Assembly (NCBI GenBank): GCA_008694505.1
Contig: VZDJ01007755.1
Span: 10,182,334-10,246,333 of the forward strand
Direction of reading: 5' to 3'
Source of the DNA: Cyanoderma ruficeps
Taxonomy: Eukaryota > Chordata > Aves > Passeriformes > Timaliidae
Length of the DNA stretch: 64,000 nt
Both the position numbers and the translations under genes were made by a program. Positions within the stretch are counted from its first letter, which is position 1, and every line of letters begins with the position of its first letter. The notes under the pieces are model-generated. The model was not told where the DNA came from and ran no database searches. It saw only the letters and a program-made list of their open reading frames with translations. Positions 35,897 through 51,331 of this stretch are shown piece after piece.

Positions 35897-38800
35897 AATT
35901 CAGAATAAGTTCATGCAGAAAGAACTACATAAACAGAAACATTAAATATTGTCAATAAACGTTCTTATGCAAAGTATAATCTTACTATCAGTGGGACCAA
36001 GAATTAATCTACTTCTACCACAAACAGTCCTATATAAAGTTAAGATGTTCACAAATGAAGTGAGTAGGCAAAAAAACCCAGTTGTGCATGTCTGAGCCAG
36101 CAGTTGTGTGAAACAGTGACATTAAAAGAATCAGTGTTTCTGCAGCAACAGTGACTATATTTCTATGCAATTACTGTAATGACTGTAAGGGGGCTATTTG
36201 AAAAAGTAAATTTTATGGTGATGTGTGATATTGGTGAAGAAAATATCTACATAGTAACAACACTAATCTGAATTTTTAATAATGTCTACAATGATATTGC
36301 CTTTTAATTTTACAAACCCTTTTAAATTCCCAGTTCAAGAAAACATTTGAGCATATGCTGAAGTCTCTCTCAATATATTCAAGAAAGCAATGAAGCAGAA
36401 GTCCCTCTGACTTCAGTAGGTATTCTTTCCCGAATAAATCTGTAAATCCCCTCTCAAATTGCTGGTGAAATTTACCCACCAGTAAAGTGGTAAGGATTTA
36501 AAACAGAACACTTATTTAGAGCCCAAGATCTATGTTCTCTTCAATTGGAGAATTCACTCTTCAGTTTTTAAAGAAAAATTCGAGTTTTTGATGACTACCT
36601 TGACCTATAAACATTGGGAAAACAGTAAAAAAAAAAAAAGAAAAGGTAGAAGATACCTTTCTAGCCACGCTACAGTTACACAGTGCACAATTTTCAAGTC
36701 CATCAGCAGATAACACAACACACATTTTAACACAATCACACAGAGGTGAAAAGCTACAAGGCTTCATGCACACAACTGTTGAATTTGTGTTTATTTTAAA
36801 AATCAACCGCTTTATTTAGTAAAAGCAGTGTAGTTAATACACAATTATTAGGAACACATCAGTGCATAGTGAGTTTTTAATTCCTATGATCTAATTTTTA
36901 TCACAGTATCTGCCAACAATTGAAGTTAATCAAGAAATATATCAAGATATATCAAAGCGTTTTTTTTCCTTCAGAAAATTTGTCTTTCCAATATACAGGG
37001 CAAACCAGAACAACATTTTGCTACAGAAGTTCCTACTCAGGCTGCACAACTAAAAGTATACTGCAAACTGTAGCTTGACACTATCACAATTGTACATTTT
37101 AATTTTTTGCTGTCTGGCTTCAAAACCTGTGTTAGTTATCTAGGCACAAACCCAAAGGACTGCACACTGGAACTGGGGTCTGTCTCAAACAAGTGGGCAG
37201 GAATTGCCGGGGTGAATGGTTAACTTCCCAGGAACACAGGAAGACATTCTGAGCCCTTCTATTCTGAGCTCTCTTCTGCTTGTATCCTTCTACTAACACT
37301 GTTTTGAAGAAGTGCAGGGGGATGAAGTAACATAAGAGCTTACAGCTCCACCAGTACCCACCACTAAGGAATTATTCTGAAAAGTGAAGATAGAGGTTTA
37401 TGGACCTGCAAGATGACACAGCAATGGGATCGAAGCAGCGCTTGCCTAGTGAATGCTCCAGCTACGAAGGCACTACATAAAAGGTCATTTCAGAGTAACA
37501 TACACAGAGATTCAGGGTTTGATGCTTTTTGACAAGTCCCATCAGACTGGCCACTTAGAAGGAAAATTACTCTTGATCCAGGTGACAGCATGTGTTTAAG
37601 CTAGACCATTAGGTGGTTTCTCAGATGTGCAGCATCATACCAGCCATCTTATAGATATATTCAGGCTTCCTTCATTGATCCTTGCTCTACCTTTCACAAG
37701 CTCATGGGCTTTAGTCACAGAAGTACCAGAACATGTAACCTCGAGACTGCTGTATAAAGCATTAGTGCATAAGTCCTTTAAAAATAGATTTCATCATCTT
37801 TCAAGCCTACATGCCAAGAAGGCCACTTACATTAGCTAACACTGAGAGATATGTACAGAATTTCCTTCACAGGAATGCCTAAAATAATCAGATACAAGCA
37901 ATATGAATAAGTGTAATCAGGAGGCAGAAGAGATTAATTTCATTAAAAAATATCAAGAATGTAATTAACATACAAAATAAAAAAACATCCACCAGGCAAT
38001 AGAAGACTAAAAGTAGATCACACAGAGGACATAGACTCCTGTCAATTCGTTCTTCCAAGATAAAAAAGATACTAACTACTGTAACTTCAGTGATCTATTT
38101 AACATCAAGTTGAGAAAAAAAGAACTTGGTTTCACACTTTTAAGTCTAACATTTCTGGAATGGACCGCTTCCAAATTTGTCTAAAAGATCTGACAGCAGC
38201 TTTCTGGAAATCTTTAACCTTTCTTATGTTCCACAATCAACATAAAAATTTATTACTCTTTCCATCAGAATAGTAGCATGCTGCAACTAATTATTGCTTA
38301 GTTGCATATTTATGTTTTGAAAGGTAATACAGAAGTGTCTTAGCAAAATACAATACAAACAAAAAAAAATTAAAAGTCTACAGCATTTTCCTGTTTTCTT
38401 TCATTGAACTTATTATCAATAATATCACGCATAAAAAATATTGCTATAAGACCGTCATTTGCACTCTTAAGTCATGTATCCTAATTTTGGATTCTGTTTC
38501 ACTAAAAGCTTTATGTACAGATCATCACAGTTAGAAGAGTTAGAAGAATTAGATGAATTTCCAATACAGAAACTGTGAAAAGCAAGGAATCGGAACTTTA
38601 AAATATTCTGTGTTTTCCAAAACTGAGAACACACCCTGTGGGCCAGGACTCATAGGTCATATGGAACATCACGGGTCCTCAAACTGAAACATTTCATATC
38701 ATATTCTGAAATATGAAAATCAACAACTCCTTAAATAGATTCCAACCATAATACATTGTTTACCATGATCTGCCAGTATATTCTTTGACTCATCCCAGCT

Positions 38801-41800
38801 GGCAGTTGATTCTGATGCAAACATTCATTTTAACATCAAACAACGGGTCCTGTTAATGATTCTCAACCTGTGGACTACTATTGGTGTGGGACTGTGGTCC
38901 ATAGAAGAAATACACAAAGATGCATTTAATAGCCATTCAGCTCCTCATGATAGGCAGCTATTCAGGACACGAATATACCTATGAAAACCAAAAAAAAACC
39001 ACCCCAAAGAACCAGAACACTTCAAGCCAAACTCTTTCCAAGCTTTATAAGCTTTTTTGGTGTATCTATTTGTAGTGAGTACATGCCAGATTTCAGAACT
39101 GCCTATCTTTGTTTTCACATTATCTATTCCATTAATGGCTCTGCTTCTCCAGGATTATTCAGCTACAGTAAATGAACTTTGTAGTTCCACAGTTTTACAG
39201 AGTTCTCCACTTTAAACACTCACAGATGTTCCACTTTTTAAATGCGATTATGGATTCGGCTGCTGGGCACCTTCTCTCTGTCGAAGCTAATTCATGAACA
39301 CATATTTTTGAATTAGATATATAATGGCTTCCAAAGCAACTGGCTAAGAGGAACAAGGCAAATCTCCTAAAAACACTGAAAATGACAGAAATACCAATAG
39401 AATTTTTACCACTGTGGTTGAAATTAAACAGCATGTAATTTACAATTTTTTTTTCACATGAAATAGGAAATTTGAATACTTTTGGACAATAAAAAAAACT
39501 TTAAGATCTTTTTCTAACTGTATATTACAACTCTATGAGACTTATAAAATCTCCACTTGTATACAGGCAACCTAATCAACTCCACTATTAATCAAACGTT
39601 ACAAATCCTAATGCTGATTTCAACTTGTTTGATTTACATGTATGATTCATCTTTACATACAACACACTTTCATCACAATTGCATATAAATCAGTAAACTT
39701 CTCCTCAGTATAGCTCAGAAATTTTTATAGGAGCCAGATATTGTTTGGGGTCAATTTAATCGACATTGTCAAAAACAGATGTTGACCAAACCTGCCTTGG
39801 GAGAGATGTGTGAACCCCTTAAGCAAACAGAACTCTTACAAAAACGGGAGAAGCCTTTAACCAGTGTTGTAACAGCACTTACTGACTTCTACACAGCTTT
39901 CCACAGGCTTACAGAGCACTGTGTGTGCACTGGCGTGTGTACAGCCAGATAAATGATAGGCTTTCCCATCAATCTACAGAGGATTTCTTATTTAAGATAC
40001 AAGGTTTTTGGAGTTCATAGTAATTGGAAAGCAATCGTGATGATAGTGTTGTTTGGGTTTTTTTTTCCTTTCAATTAGTTATGGAGAATATTCAGAAAAA
40101 GCTGTTAACATCTGTAGCATCTGTAACATAATTTAAGCAGGCTCCAGAGGCTTTTCACATTTACCTGCAAAGATGTATGACATAAAAATTCAAAGGTTTT
40201 TTTCTTTTCTTTTAGGCAGGCCATATTTTAATACACAGATAATAGAAAATTCTTCCTACTCATCAGATCTGCACAAAACCCTTGTGGAATCAATCTTTGT
40301 TACTCATACAAATATTATCATTTTAGTGGATTTTAGTCCAACATAATATAAAGTGTTGAGAATAAGCCAGAACTGCAATTTACTAATTATTTGCAGGCTA
40401 CCAACCAATCCTTGGTAGTGCTATTCCCTACTAAGAGTTTCAGATAGCAAGAGATCAATAAAACCATCTTTAAATGAAAGCAGAGAAATTTAGTAAGACA
40501 CATCCTCTTGGACTAAAACCAAAAAAACCCTCTAGATTATTTAAGGTATGTGTAACATACACCAACTAAATATCCCATCATAGATTTCCCCAACATCTAA
40601 GTCAGCTTTTGATTACCATCCACCAACCTGCAAAAAAAAATGAGAGACTATATGGGAATAACACTTTCTCGTGGTAAGAGCTGCCCCAAAGAAACTCTGT
40701 GCTCTAAACAGCCAGAGCGTCAGTCATTAAATTACTAACAAATGAAATGTGAAAACCAGCACAACAGGTAATAATATCAGTATCTATTACGTAGAATATT
40801 AACATTTTACTTGTGGCCTACAAGTGTTACAGCATATAATGTATGATAATGCAATGAGTATTCTAGGAAAAAAAAATTAGAGTGTATAATGCATGATCTA
40901 TCCAACAGCATAAGAGAACTCAACATAATCAAGCACATAACCATGAGCTGAATTGAAGAAAAACATTGTATATCATGTCTGAAAACCAAAAGCCACATCT
41001 TAGCTGTTATCCAGGAAAACCTTAGAACAATGACCTAGTACTTATGACTCTCCACTCCCCATACAAAAGTCACATAAAATACAAAATATAGCAAAAGGCT
41101 AAAGACATTACCCATGTTACATAAAGAAAATAATCAGCGATATTCACAGAATAAAGCACGATTTTCCACTTATCTCCATGATTTCTAGACTTACCCAGTT
41201 ACAACTGGAATAAAGATGACTAGAAACCCTCTTATGAATGAAAATGTATTTTTCTTTTGCTGGAAGACATTATACTAAAAGAAAGCTTCATACAGAAGTC
41301 TTGTTTTTTCAACTATTTTTTCTTTATTTAAGTAAGGGTAAAAATTAAAACAAAATAAAAAGTGGGATTTTTTTTCCCTAGTAAACTGTGACAGAAACTA
41401 GACAGTAACTTGGAATTAAGGTCTCCAAATTTTTCAGGTAATGCATACTCCTCAACAGGAAGAAATAATTCTAATCAAATTATTCATTTAAAGATTTTGG
41501 AGTTCTTTCTTTTTATAGTTCATCATAATGCACTCTTTCTTATTATAGTAATGATCTTAACTGGTTTGACGTTTTAACCTGATTATTAACAAAACAATGA
41601 AGCTGCTTAATAATCTATGAAATATATAAGAATCTCCTGCTCTTTTAATCAAATTGCTCCCACAATTCAAATTAACCAGAAAAAAGTGCTCTCCTGGTTG
41701 AATTCTCTAAGAAATTTCTGAGATAGCTACTAAACAAGCACATTTTTTTATGTTTGCAATTTTTGAAAGGCTCATTAGTAGTATTCAAAACGCATACACA

Positions 41801-44800
41801 TTACCAGACTGTATGACATGCCAGCTCTTGTTCCTGTTCCTAATGCCCGAAGAGTGAAAAACATCCAGCTGACACAGCATTTTGAAGTACAGTCTTAAAT
41901 TTTAAGACCTTTTATGAACAGACATATGTCTATGATTGCTGAAAACAATACAAGTGTTGCATGGCTTGAACATTTTGCCTGACTACACAGAGCTCCAGGT
42001 CTGGGGAAAAAAAGAAAGATCATTCCCAGAATGGGAGTTTGCTCACACTAATCTCATTGCAAGGTTGGGGTCAAACACACAGCTAGTAGTAAATTTCACA
42101 TTTACATATTCAATATAAAATTTGCTGTTGGCAAATATGACCTTCACACTTAGTTTTCACGAACGGTCACACTAATCAAGCACCAGAATATAAATGCTCA
42201 TGAAAAGTGAATAAAAGGTGGTTGGTTCTAAAGAGTTTGAAAGCAAATTCTAATTCTATATTTGAATAAATATTACTGTACAAACCTATTCCTATTTGTT
42301 CAGTTTTAAATGTTATCAACTTCAATATGAGGAAAAAAAATTCTTGGACAAATTTGTATTTGAAGTAATGTATTAGATCAATATAAGCAGTTAATTCTGC
42401 TAAGCTTCTTGGCTGCTCAGGATCTAATCTCTGAGAAAGATATTTTAATACTTCAGGGAAAGTGCCCAGTGGGAAAAGTTCTCAGCTGAGAAAACATGTA
42501 AGAATTCTGTGATTCTGTAACATACTTTCACGCATTTAATGCACTGGCAGTTTTTCTGCTCCAGATTAATTGCACTGTGTCTGGTTGAAGTTGAGGAAAT
42601 TACTTTGTTCTTCAAAAACGTTTGTAAAAAAGAAAGTCCCCAACTTAATAAAATACGTAAATTCAAAATTTTAGGCAAATGCATACGTATTCAGCTGAAC
42701 TGGGATCCAATACATTTATAATTTGAAAATTTCAGAAATCATATTGCCTTAACAGTTTTAAGATCATTTTCATCAGTGTCTAGATTTTAAAGATCTTGGC
42801 AAAACAGGATTTGGAGGTACTCATGCTGTATTTTAATTAACTGGAGAACATTTATAGATATTTTTGGAAGCAAAAAAGATTAGCATATAATTCCAAAGAA
42901 GTAAAAAAGATAATTTGTATTTCAGCACAACGACAAAAAAGTGCTGAATTACAGTTTTAATCAGTTTATAGCATGAGGTCTTCATAACTTTCAAAATTAA
43001 GCATAAATCTTATATATTAATCAAAACTGATCAGGCTACTTATCCAATTGCAACCCTTTTTTTACCTTTTCTTATTTTCTTAATTAAGCAATAACACTAC
43101 AGAAATCAATTCTTGCCAACAGTTAATTACCATCTGAGACTATAAAATCATGTAAAAACAATAATTTATCGACTATTGTATAAAGTGAATGTGTTTTCTG
43201 AAACAAAATTTGCAACATCAACAGTAAAAGAAAAACAGAGTGATTTGTATAATTCTATTACATTGCTGCTAGGTTATTATGCCAGAGTATTACCAATGAA
43301 TGCACAAACTACAGGCTTCACTTTCGGAAAGTTCAACCCTCTCAAACCTTAATAATTCTAGTTTTACAATTTTCTCTGTGCTCTCACTTTCTATAAAATT
43401 TCAGAAAATAAGAAAAACACTGCTGATGCAACATAACTCCATGATACGTAATGAACATTTTATACAGATGCTCTGACTCAACAAAGCATGCCCCCATTTA
43501 GATAGCACTTTCCTGTCGAGGTATAATGATCCTGGGATACTAAAATCTGCAGTTGAAAAAGTAAAATTAAAAATTTAAATGTCTTAATGCTTCCACTTTC
43601 CAAAGCTTCCAAAGTGTTTTAATTGGGAAATAAATAAAAAAACATGGTCTCACAGATTTGTTGTTGCCATTGTTACGCAGGTGATTCACTTTACCCCATA
43701 CCCTCCCTTATTGATTGATAGAAAGTTTCTTTATACAGTCTGAAAACTTGAAGTCTTTCATGGTGATGGATATTAAACCAAAATACTTTATCTGTTAGCA
43801 TTTGTTATGGTAAACTTTAGCTCTCATCAACATTTCTCTGCAACCACTGATTTAGAAATCACACATGACCTGAAGTGCACAGGGGATTTTGAATATGTTT
43901 TGTATTTGATTTCCCATGTAAACTCAAAAAAACTCAGCAAAAGATGTCAAAGTAACCTCAAGACATCTGAGAAATGGTGGAGACATGCCTGTCTATCCAT
44001 TTTCTATATAAGAACATCATACTCAGAATAGCGTAAGAAGGGAAGGCACCTCAGAAAATCTGTAAACATCCTCATTACTTCCTACTGCAAGCCAATTCTT
44101 AAATACAGGAGGTTTTAATGTAGAATAGTCCCTTGAACATTCCTTTTAACAGGTCAGCACAATCAGAATCTTCTAAATGCTCTCAATCACTACTGGCTTG
44201 ACAAGGGCAAGAGAAGTGGAATAGAGCTATGAACATTTTCCAGATCACATTTAAAGATATATGTCATTATCCTGGTAAGGCCAATTCAGCCTGAAGAGTG
44301 ACTATTTCCCATTTTCCTCAGAAAAGTATTAACAGCACAGGGAGGTAACTCTTGCAGGTCTCTGCACGAAAATCTAGGTAATGTGTAACTGTTGTAATTT
44401 TTAATGAAGAGTTTCTTCCATCAGTTACCAAACCTGCAGAGAAGTTCTTCTTGTGACCTGTGAAACTCTTACTACTGCAAGCTATTTTACTGGCCACAGT
44501 CTTCCAAAACAGCTAAAAAGAAACAGGTAGTACCAAACTGAACCTGTATAACAACATCAGTACTATCAGGGCAAAAGGAAAAATAAAACCATCCAGAAAT
44601 AGGCCCAGTGCTGACAAACAGATACCAAAACACCAGTACCATACTGTACCATACTAGTGGTTGAGAAGTATGGGGTGGGCCATCTGGAAACCTCCATGTA
44701 TCTGGCTGGAACAGGCCAACACTGGATACTATTGAAAAATTATATAGAGTCCATTCTCCTTTCCTCTTCCTCCTCCACCGAACAAACTGTCAAAAGACAA

Positions 44801-46313
44801 AGACCCAATGTAGAGAAAAAAAGACCTAAAAATATGTACAGGTGTTAAATAACCCCTGGATTAAAAGTTTTTTCCTGGCACCCATTGGATTTTAGTATAG
44901 CCAGAAACAGTGACATTTCTGAAGAGTTAAATCAGGTATTTTAACTGCTGGAAAGTTGTCAGAAGACTATGTGTGTGCACATTTGCACTTCTTTGAGCAC
45001 ATCTCCTATTTGTGACTCCTCCTGGCTAGCTAAATGAGTACATCTGCTCTATTCTTCCCACTGCTCTCTCAGGTCCATATGAAGCCATTAGAAATACAGA
45101 AGTTGCCTTTTGGAGGTGAACATTTGCTTTCAGTCCATATCACACAGTTGTTACCTGTTTAAAGAAAATATAATTGATGCCAGTTGGACAGTATTTTCTA
45201 GTCCTTATGAGTAAATGAAATCTTAATAATAACCAGAGAAGATAATTTCTATGCCCATAGGAGCTTTCATTCTTCCTACATTAAGTTGGAGTGTTTTGTA
45301 TCTGTTTACTTCTTCTGCCTTTTGGAGGTTATGCCCAGAAAGAAAAACACTGGGTCCCTGAACTAAAGTCTAATTGAGGTCTAGCTCCACAAAAGGGAGA
45401 TGCTGTGCATAATGAAATATTTCAAAAAGTCTTTTGGAGGGTAAAGTGCACACATGTACAAATAAACATGAAAATATTTCTATTTGCTTCCTAAGGAAGC
45501 CAGGAAATCTGAGCCTTTACAGTAAAAATATGAAAGTAAACAAGGTCACAAACAAAGCGCATTTAATGGTACACACTTTAAATCCACCCCTGAACTGTTT
45601 CTTTTCTTTGCAGCTCAGGCTTTCAGAATTAATAGACCCGTATGACAAAGGAGGAACCAAGGGCAGTTATTTGAAGGATGTTGCGCCGTAACTGGTGATT
45701 CAATCTTTCACTCTATCCCACTAAACCTTAATGGATTTGTGCTTTGAGGACTGTAGCTATGTAATAAGGAAATAACAATATTAATCATGTAGGCTTGGTA
45801 TTAGTCATGATGGCATGTTCTACTCCCTTCTATTAAAACTCAGCCGTAATGATGAGTAGTTTTAAAAGATGAAATCTTAATAAAATGACTAACAGATTTA
45901 CAGGTATCTCAGGAGAAAGAAATGAAAATATAAATTAGGAAGACTAGCAACATATTAACACATTTTAAAAGTCTAACAATATAGTACTTGAACAAATCAA
46001 GTCTTTACTGAGTTTGTCACAATTTAAAAAATTATTGAAACACAAAAAAAAAATAGCTGTAACCAGATTAGAAAAGCAGAAGAACACATTAAGAATACTC
46101 CTCCAGGATACATCCAGATTCCAGGAATTTCCACCACACAGCGGAAAACATTAGACTATTTACAGCTGCTAGGTTCTTTTCCACTTGATAAACATTTATT
46201 TCAAATTAGTGCTGAAATATTTGACAGATATTAGTTCAAATTTCATGAGCATTAGGATATTCAATAACAGGTATTTCATTAGTTATGCCAGAGTAGCTAA
46301 GGTGACATCAGTT

Positions 46314-46334
46314 TACTATTATTATTATTATTAC
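46314..46334. repeat. (ATT)n microsatellite
   Basis: ACTATTATTATTATTATTAC: about six trinucleotide units in the intron between exons D and E. Confidence 0.93.
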
Positions 46335-48523
46335 TCAAGTCTGAGATAGAAAAGAGCATCTGCATGGAAAGAGTCAAAGTATTGGATTTCCAGAAAGTTT
46401 ACATTTCACTTTTAAATTCAGAAGTTAATACCTGCAGATTGATTATGGTCTTAGAAGCACTAACTCTGCAGCTTCCACATTTTAAGTCGCCATTCTGTCT
46501 AGAGGGGAAAGGATTAAATGGCTGTGCCATGAGTTATAAAGTACGGGATCTCTGCAACACGAGAAAGTGCTAGTCTGTGTTATCACTTTATGAAACTGCA
46601 AGGTATTAATGCAGAGACACTTTCCCATAAGATTCAGAAGTACTTCATAGAAGTCAGAGAGCTAAATCCAATAATAGTCTAGGACTCTGTTTCATAGTTA
46701 AGGAAGCAAAGATAAGATAAAAACATAATTTATCAAAAGACACATCTGCAAAGTCAAGATGGAGTGAGATTTCAGATCATTTGGTTTACTAAAAATACAA
46801 TATGCCCATTCTTCTGCTTAAAACATTTACAAAAAACATTGCCAAAACTATTCTAATAGTAACCATTCTAAACTATTCTAAAACTAATGAGTTTTAAAAA
46901 TCAGTTTGAATGAGACCGCAGTTTTAAAGAGAAAGGCCAGAGTAAGAGTTTCATTAGCTGCAGGTGATTGCAGTTAAGCAACAACAATCCCTACACTGTC
47001 ATTGTCATATAACATAAATGACCCATGGAGAGTCAGCAGAGTTACAGCCCTGCTGTGAATGTTGACAAAAGGGGGAAGCAAAATATTCAATGCAGTAACT
47101 GAGGACATCTCAGGTCAGGTTGTTCTGCTGGACAGAATGGTGTCTTGTGCAAAATGCAAGCAGTGGCTGAATCGAACCATGGTGCTACATTTTGCAGCTA
47201 CCTTTACATAAAATCCACCAAAGCCTGAATATCTATTCTGTCTTTATAGCTACCTGCCACTACATGAGCTTTTCCTGTTACTCTTCAAGGAATGCCCAAA
47301 TGCCACATTAACTGACATATGCAAGCCATCATTTTTCATTTAAAAGGTTCCCTGAATGTTCCCCAAACAGAAGAAATAAGAAATTACTTCATATCCATAG
47401 TCATTTAATTTCTTCTATTTCCTAAGCAAAAAAACACCCAGATGCTAAGATCCAAAGAGATATGTAGCTGTAGTTATTGATACTACCTGAGATGTTTTAT
47501 TCACAGCATCAAGAACAGAGACAATCCAAAACCTATCAGCCTTCATTCAACTGGAATTCTACCTTGGTTCTAGACAATTTGGCGCACTACAACCCTGAGC
47601 AGTAGATCCAACACAAGGATCTTAGTAGTATCCAACTGAACTGACATACTCTCCTACTTGTAGCCACTCAGAAGTGGCTCAAGGGCCTCTCACTCTCTCC
47701 CAGAATCTTGTCCATCTTCAGTGATGTAGTGGCTAGACCCAGAACCATCAAAAACATCCATACAACGGTATTATGTTGGTGCTTGTCAATCCATCTTTAT
47801 GTTTGGACAACAAATGGAGGCAAAAGCTAGAAATAGATTGATTTCCAGCCTTTAGAATAATCATATCTCTTACGGTGGATTACCACATCCACTAGGTGTG
47901 TGGATTGACAAGCTATGCATTGTTGGACCTTATTAATTAGACAAAAGCAGAAACTCATAGGTCTGTCTGTGAATAATCCTAATTCCAGCCTTTTAAAATT
48001 CTTGGAAAATTTAAAGGAGAGTCTACTAAAAAAGGAAAAATTAAAACATCCTGAGTAAAAACAGCACAAAGTCGTGTATTCAGACATAATGGAGTCTTGC
48101 TCTACATACAAGTTTATATCACATTTTTTGGGCTGAAACTGCCAGTTTGAGAGATGCTGAAAGATATTTTTTAAGATAATTGCTAGTTTATTTTTTTCCT
48201 CAGCCTCTTCCTGCATTGACACTTCACCAGAGAGAGCATGATCTTACCTTGCCACATGAGAATACTAAGACTGAAGCAATGTTATGTTGTACCCAGTTGG
48301 GGCTGTTTCCAACCCAAGAGAAAAAAACAAGCTGACAGTCAGTCTTTGATAGAAACTCATCATGTGCTTTCATGGTATGAACAACATTTTCACCTTCTAC
48401 AAGCAGAAAACTAAGCTCAAGATTAAGCGATTCACCTGAAGCTAAAAAAAAAAATCAGAAAAGAACCATGTAAAGGCTTCCAGTGAGGTACACTGACTAA
48501 ACCTACCTATCCAGCTTATGCCA

Positions 48524-48543
48524 GTCTGTCTATCTATCTATCN
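48524..48543. repeat. (TCTA)n short microsatellite ending in an ambiguous base
   Basis: CTGTCTATCTATCTATC followed by N at 48543. The unresolved base at the end of the tandem run suggests an uncertain repeat length or a polished gap in the assembly. Confidence 0.9.
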
Positions 48544-51182
48544 TCTCCTTGCTATGAAACATGCCATGGGTTTGATTAAATTACCTAATTTTGAAACTCA
48601 AAATATTTTATATACGTAGTATGGTTATCAGTAAAGCAAGATGAAATACCAGGATCAATTGACTAATCATCAGTTTCATATCAACAGGCTGCAGTGATTA
48701 TGCCACAGATTTTTTCACTGCAGAGCTATGAAGATATGACATATGTTTAAAAAGTTTCCACAAGCAGCAACAGGTTCTGCATGTAGGAAAAGAATGAATG
48801 CTCATCAGAATCACGCTGCAGATACAAGTCTGAATTTTCCACAGGTATCTTCAGCATCACCCACGGAAAAAAAAACTACACGCTGGTTTACAATGAATAT
48901 TTTCTAAGACATTAAGACAACCCAAACACTAACATATCCTTACAGAACATTGTACCTGCTAAGCCTTAAGTAGGTACAGAAAAAATCAGAATGAAATAAA
49001 GCTACGAGTCCAGGTGTCTTGCAGAGCCATTTCAAAAGTACCTACATGCAATAAGGATTGAAAATTAAGTTTCAACTCCTGTTCAACTCCCTGCTGCAAG
49101 CAACTAGGCTCCAAACACTTCTATTTTCTCTACATTACCTTGAGATTAGAGCTACAGATCCTGTATTTGATAAAGATCCCACAGGACAGAAGTCCTGGAA
49201 CAACTCAAGCTGCAAAGCATGTGCTGCAGTTAAAACCCTATCTGTGACTCCTGCTGGCACACCAGTTGATGTACTTACTCTTTACTGAGGGCAAAGCCTA
49301 AACCCTATATACCATATATACAGTTCTATATATATTACCACCATAGCAGCTTTACAACAAATTTACTCCATAAACACGTAGCATACAACAGTGAATATTT
49401 GGAAAAAAAAAATGGACTATCAGAGTTCATTTACTTTGGCTTTTTTATTTATATTATATATTTATAACTCTCATGCATATTCTAGTTTGTACAATGTCAT
49501 ATGGACATTTGATCCTTTTAAAATATTAGTCAATATTTGCTATTAAATAGTAAAATTTATTCTTAATTAAAGTAAGGATTTAATTTAAAATTTATTTGCC
49601 TCCTAAATTCCTAAACTATTTGCAAATATATAAATGCACATTCAAAACTGGTAAGATACCCTTTTTTATGGTAGAGAATTTCATAGAGAATTATCTACTG
49701 GGAGTTTAAGAAGTGGATTATGTTAGATAAACAAGGTATAAATAAAAATTTAACATGATAACACTTGCTACTCTATATCAATCCCCCCTTTCAGCTTTTC
49801 AAAAACCTCTTTTCTTCCCGTGAATGGGTTTCAACCTTATCATAAACACCTAACAGATTTATGTATCATTTTGAGGGTTAAGAGAATGTCTCAGAAAACA
49901 GAAAATAAAATCCTGACATTCCTACTAGTTTTCAATACGCATTCAAGTGTACAAGGCTACACATCTTTCTCATGTTTTGTAATTCCAACATTTAAACTCC
50001 AACATTTAAATCCCACTGAGATATTTGCCATATTAATGCATATTAAACAAACCAACCGCAGTAAACGTATAAAATATTTACAACCTGATCACTGGTGCAC
50101 AGACAAAACTTAAAAGCAATATAAATACAACTATTAGCCACTATATACAGAAGGGGGTATGATGAAAGCTCTGAAGAATGAAGAAGGATTTGCAGTACAG
50201 ATTTCCAAAAGAAAACAAGTGTGCAAAAGCATTCTGAAGAATAGTGCAGTGATCTAATCTTTCAGCCTGCACTGAACTTGTTCATCAGAACTTCATCTTT
50301 ATTAACTCCTGCTTTCTATACCTGAACAGCACATATTTGATGATCTGTCATATAGCAGAACGCTGGATGAAACACAAAGACCATCCTTGAATTGCCAGAG
50401 TTCAGCAAAATAAGCTTTCAAACATATCAGTAATACGCTATTCTAAAAATACAGGTAGAAATGCTATGGAGCTAAACATGATTTAAAGGTAATTCCTTTG
50501 GTAATCTTCTGATTTTTGGCACTGTTTTCTGAAATAAATAGTTTTCTGTTTCTGAAAGTACTTAAGAAGAGTCAAAAAGCCAAATATGACGAAAGTACAT
50601 GATGCATTTAGCAAAGCTGATTCACCAATGGAACCAGCCTACTACAGATATCTCAAAAATTTCTTCTCTAGAACAAATCTCCTTAATAAAGTTTTATTTT
50701 ATGCCCAAAATGACAGCATCTTAACTAAAGAACACCCTCATAAGGAAAACCCAGAGGATGAGTGGCAGATGAATAGTTTTCTCTCATTTTTTAAATAGGA
50801 TTAAAAGCAACCAAACAACAAATCTCCAACATAGTTCAAATTACAGCTGTTGAAATTAAAATGACCCCACACAGCCGGAAAGGTGTAGCACTGCTGAAAT
50901 TTGACAGCTATTAGCCAGAAGAAGAAATGCTGGAATATGTACAGCTCAAATCTTCATAATAAAACAATCACCTCTAATATAGAAAAGCCTGTCCGAGAAG
51001 AGCAATTACACAGATTCAGGAAGAAAAGATTGCACTTTGTTCCTTGTCATGTTAGAAGGTACAGTCATACTTGTTTAGGAATAACAATAAAACAGCTGAT
51101 ACCACTGCATTGCTATCAGCGTACACTATCATTTCAGCAACTACAGAAGACAAAAAGTAGACTAAAAAACAGAAAAGCTCAC

Positions 51183-51224
51183 CACTTCTTCATGCCTGCA
51201 TTTTCTCACATTAATTCCATTAAT
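51183..51224 (-). CDS. SNTG1: SNTG1 exon D: PDZ domain, INGINVRKCRHEEV segment
   Basis: This 42-nt micro-exon has exactly 14 codons, phase 0 at both ends, and reads INGINVRKCRHEEV. It follows ILQ from exon C and leads into VQVLRNAG of exon E. In PDZ terms it carries the N-G turn and the start of the second helix (HEEV), whose first residue contacts the ligand in class I PDZ domains; here it is His, consistent with class I preference. The acceptor is TTTAATAACAG and the donor GTG|GTGAGC. The plus-strand open frame that overlaps this exon (50901-51242) is an antisense coincidence. Confidence 0.95.
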
Positions 51225-51331
51225 CTGTTATTAAAAAGATAAAGAAAAGACTTACTCTACATTTCATAAGCATAGATTTCATTTCACTTTTCTAGAAAAA
51301 TATAGATAAAATAATTTGCAGTTTTACTCAC
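51225..51331 (-). other. SNTG1: Very short (107 bp) intron between SNTG1 exons C and D
   Basis: The minus-strand donor is CAG|GTGAGT and the acceptor TTAATAACAG|ATT. The two micro-exons it separates (44 and 42 nt) join in phase 0 as GDAILQ-INGINV. The intron is close to the minimum size spliced efficiently in vertebrates. Confidence 0.93.

Larger units (their letters stand above)
31654..51182. other. SNTG1: Large intron between SNTG1 exons D and E
   Basis: 19529 bp with a GTGAGC donor and a TTTTCCAG acceptor on the minus strand. It contains the CR1 copy at 34409-35041, a possible CR1 scrap at 33218 and several microsatellites. All frames are short, with no recognised domain. 49290-49680 is especially A+T-rich. 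Confidence 0.85.

Noticed and set aside
38850..38915. GATTCTCAACCTGTGGACTA, which resembles the end of some hAT-type DNA transposons
   Set aside because: Too short and no matching inverted end or target duplication was seen.
50901..51242. 113-codon plus-strand open frame
   Set aside because: It is antisense to SNTG1 exon D (51183-51224) and the rest is AT-rich intron.
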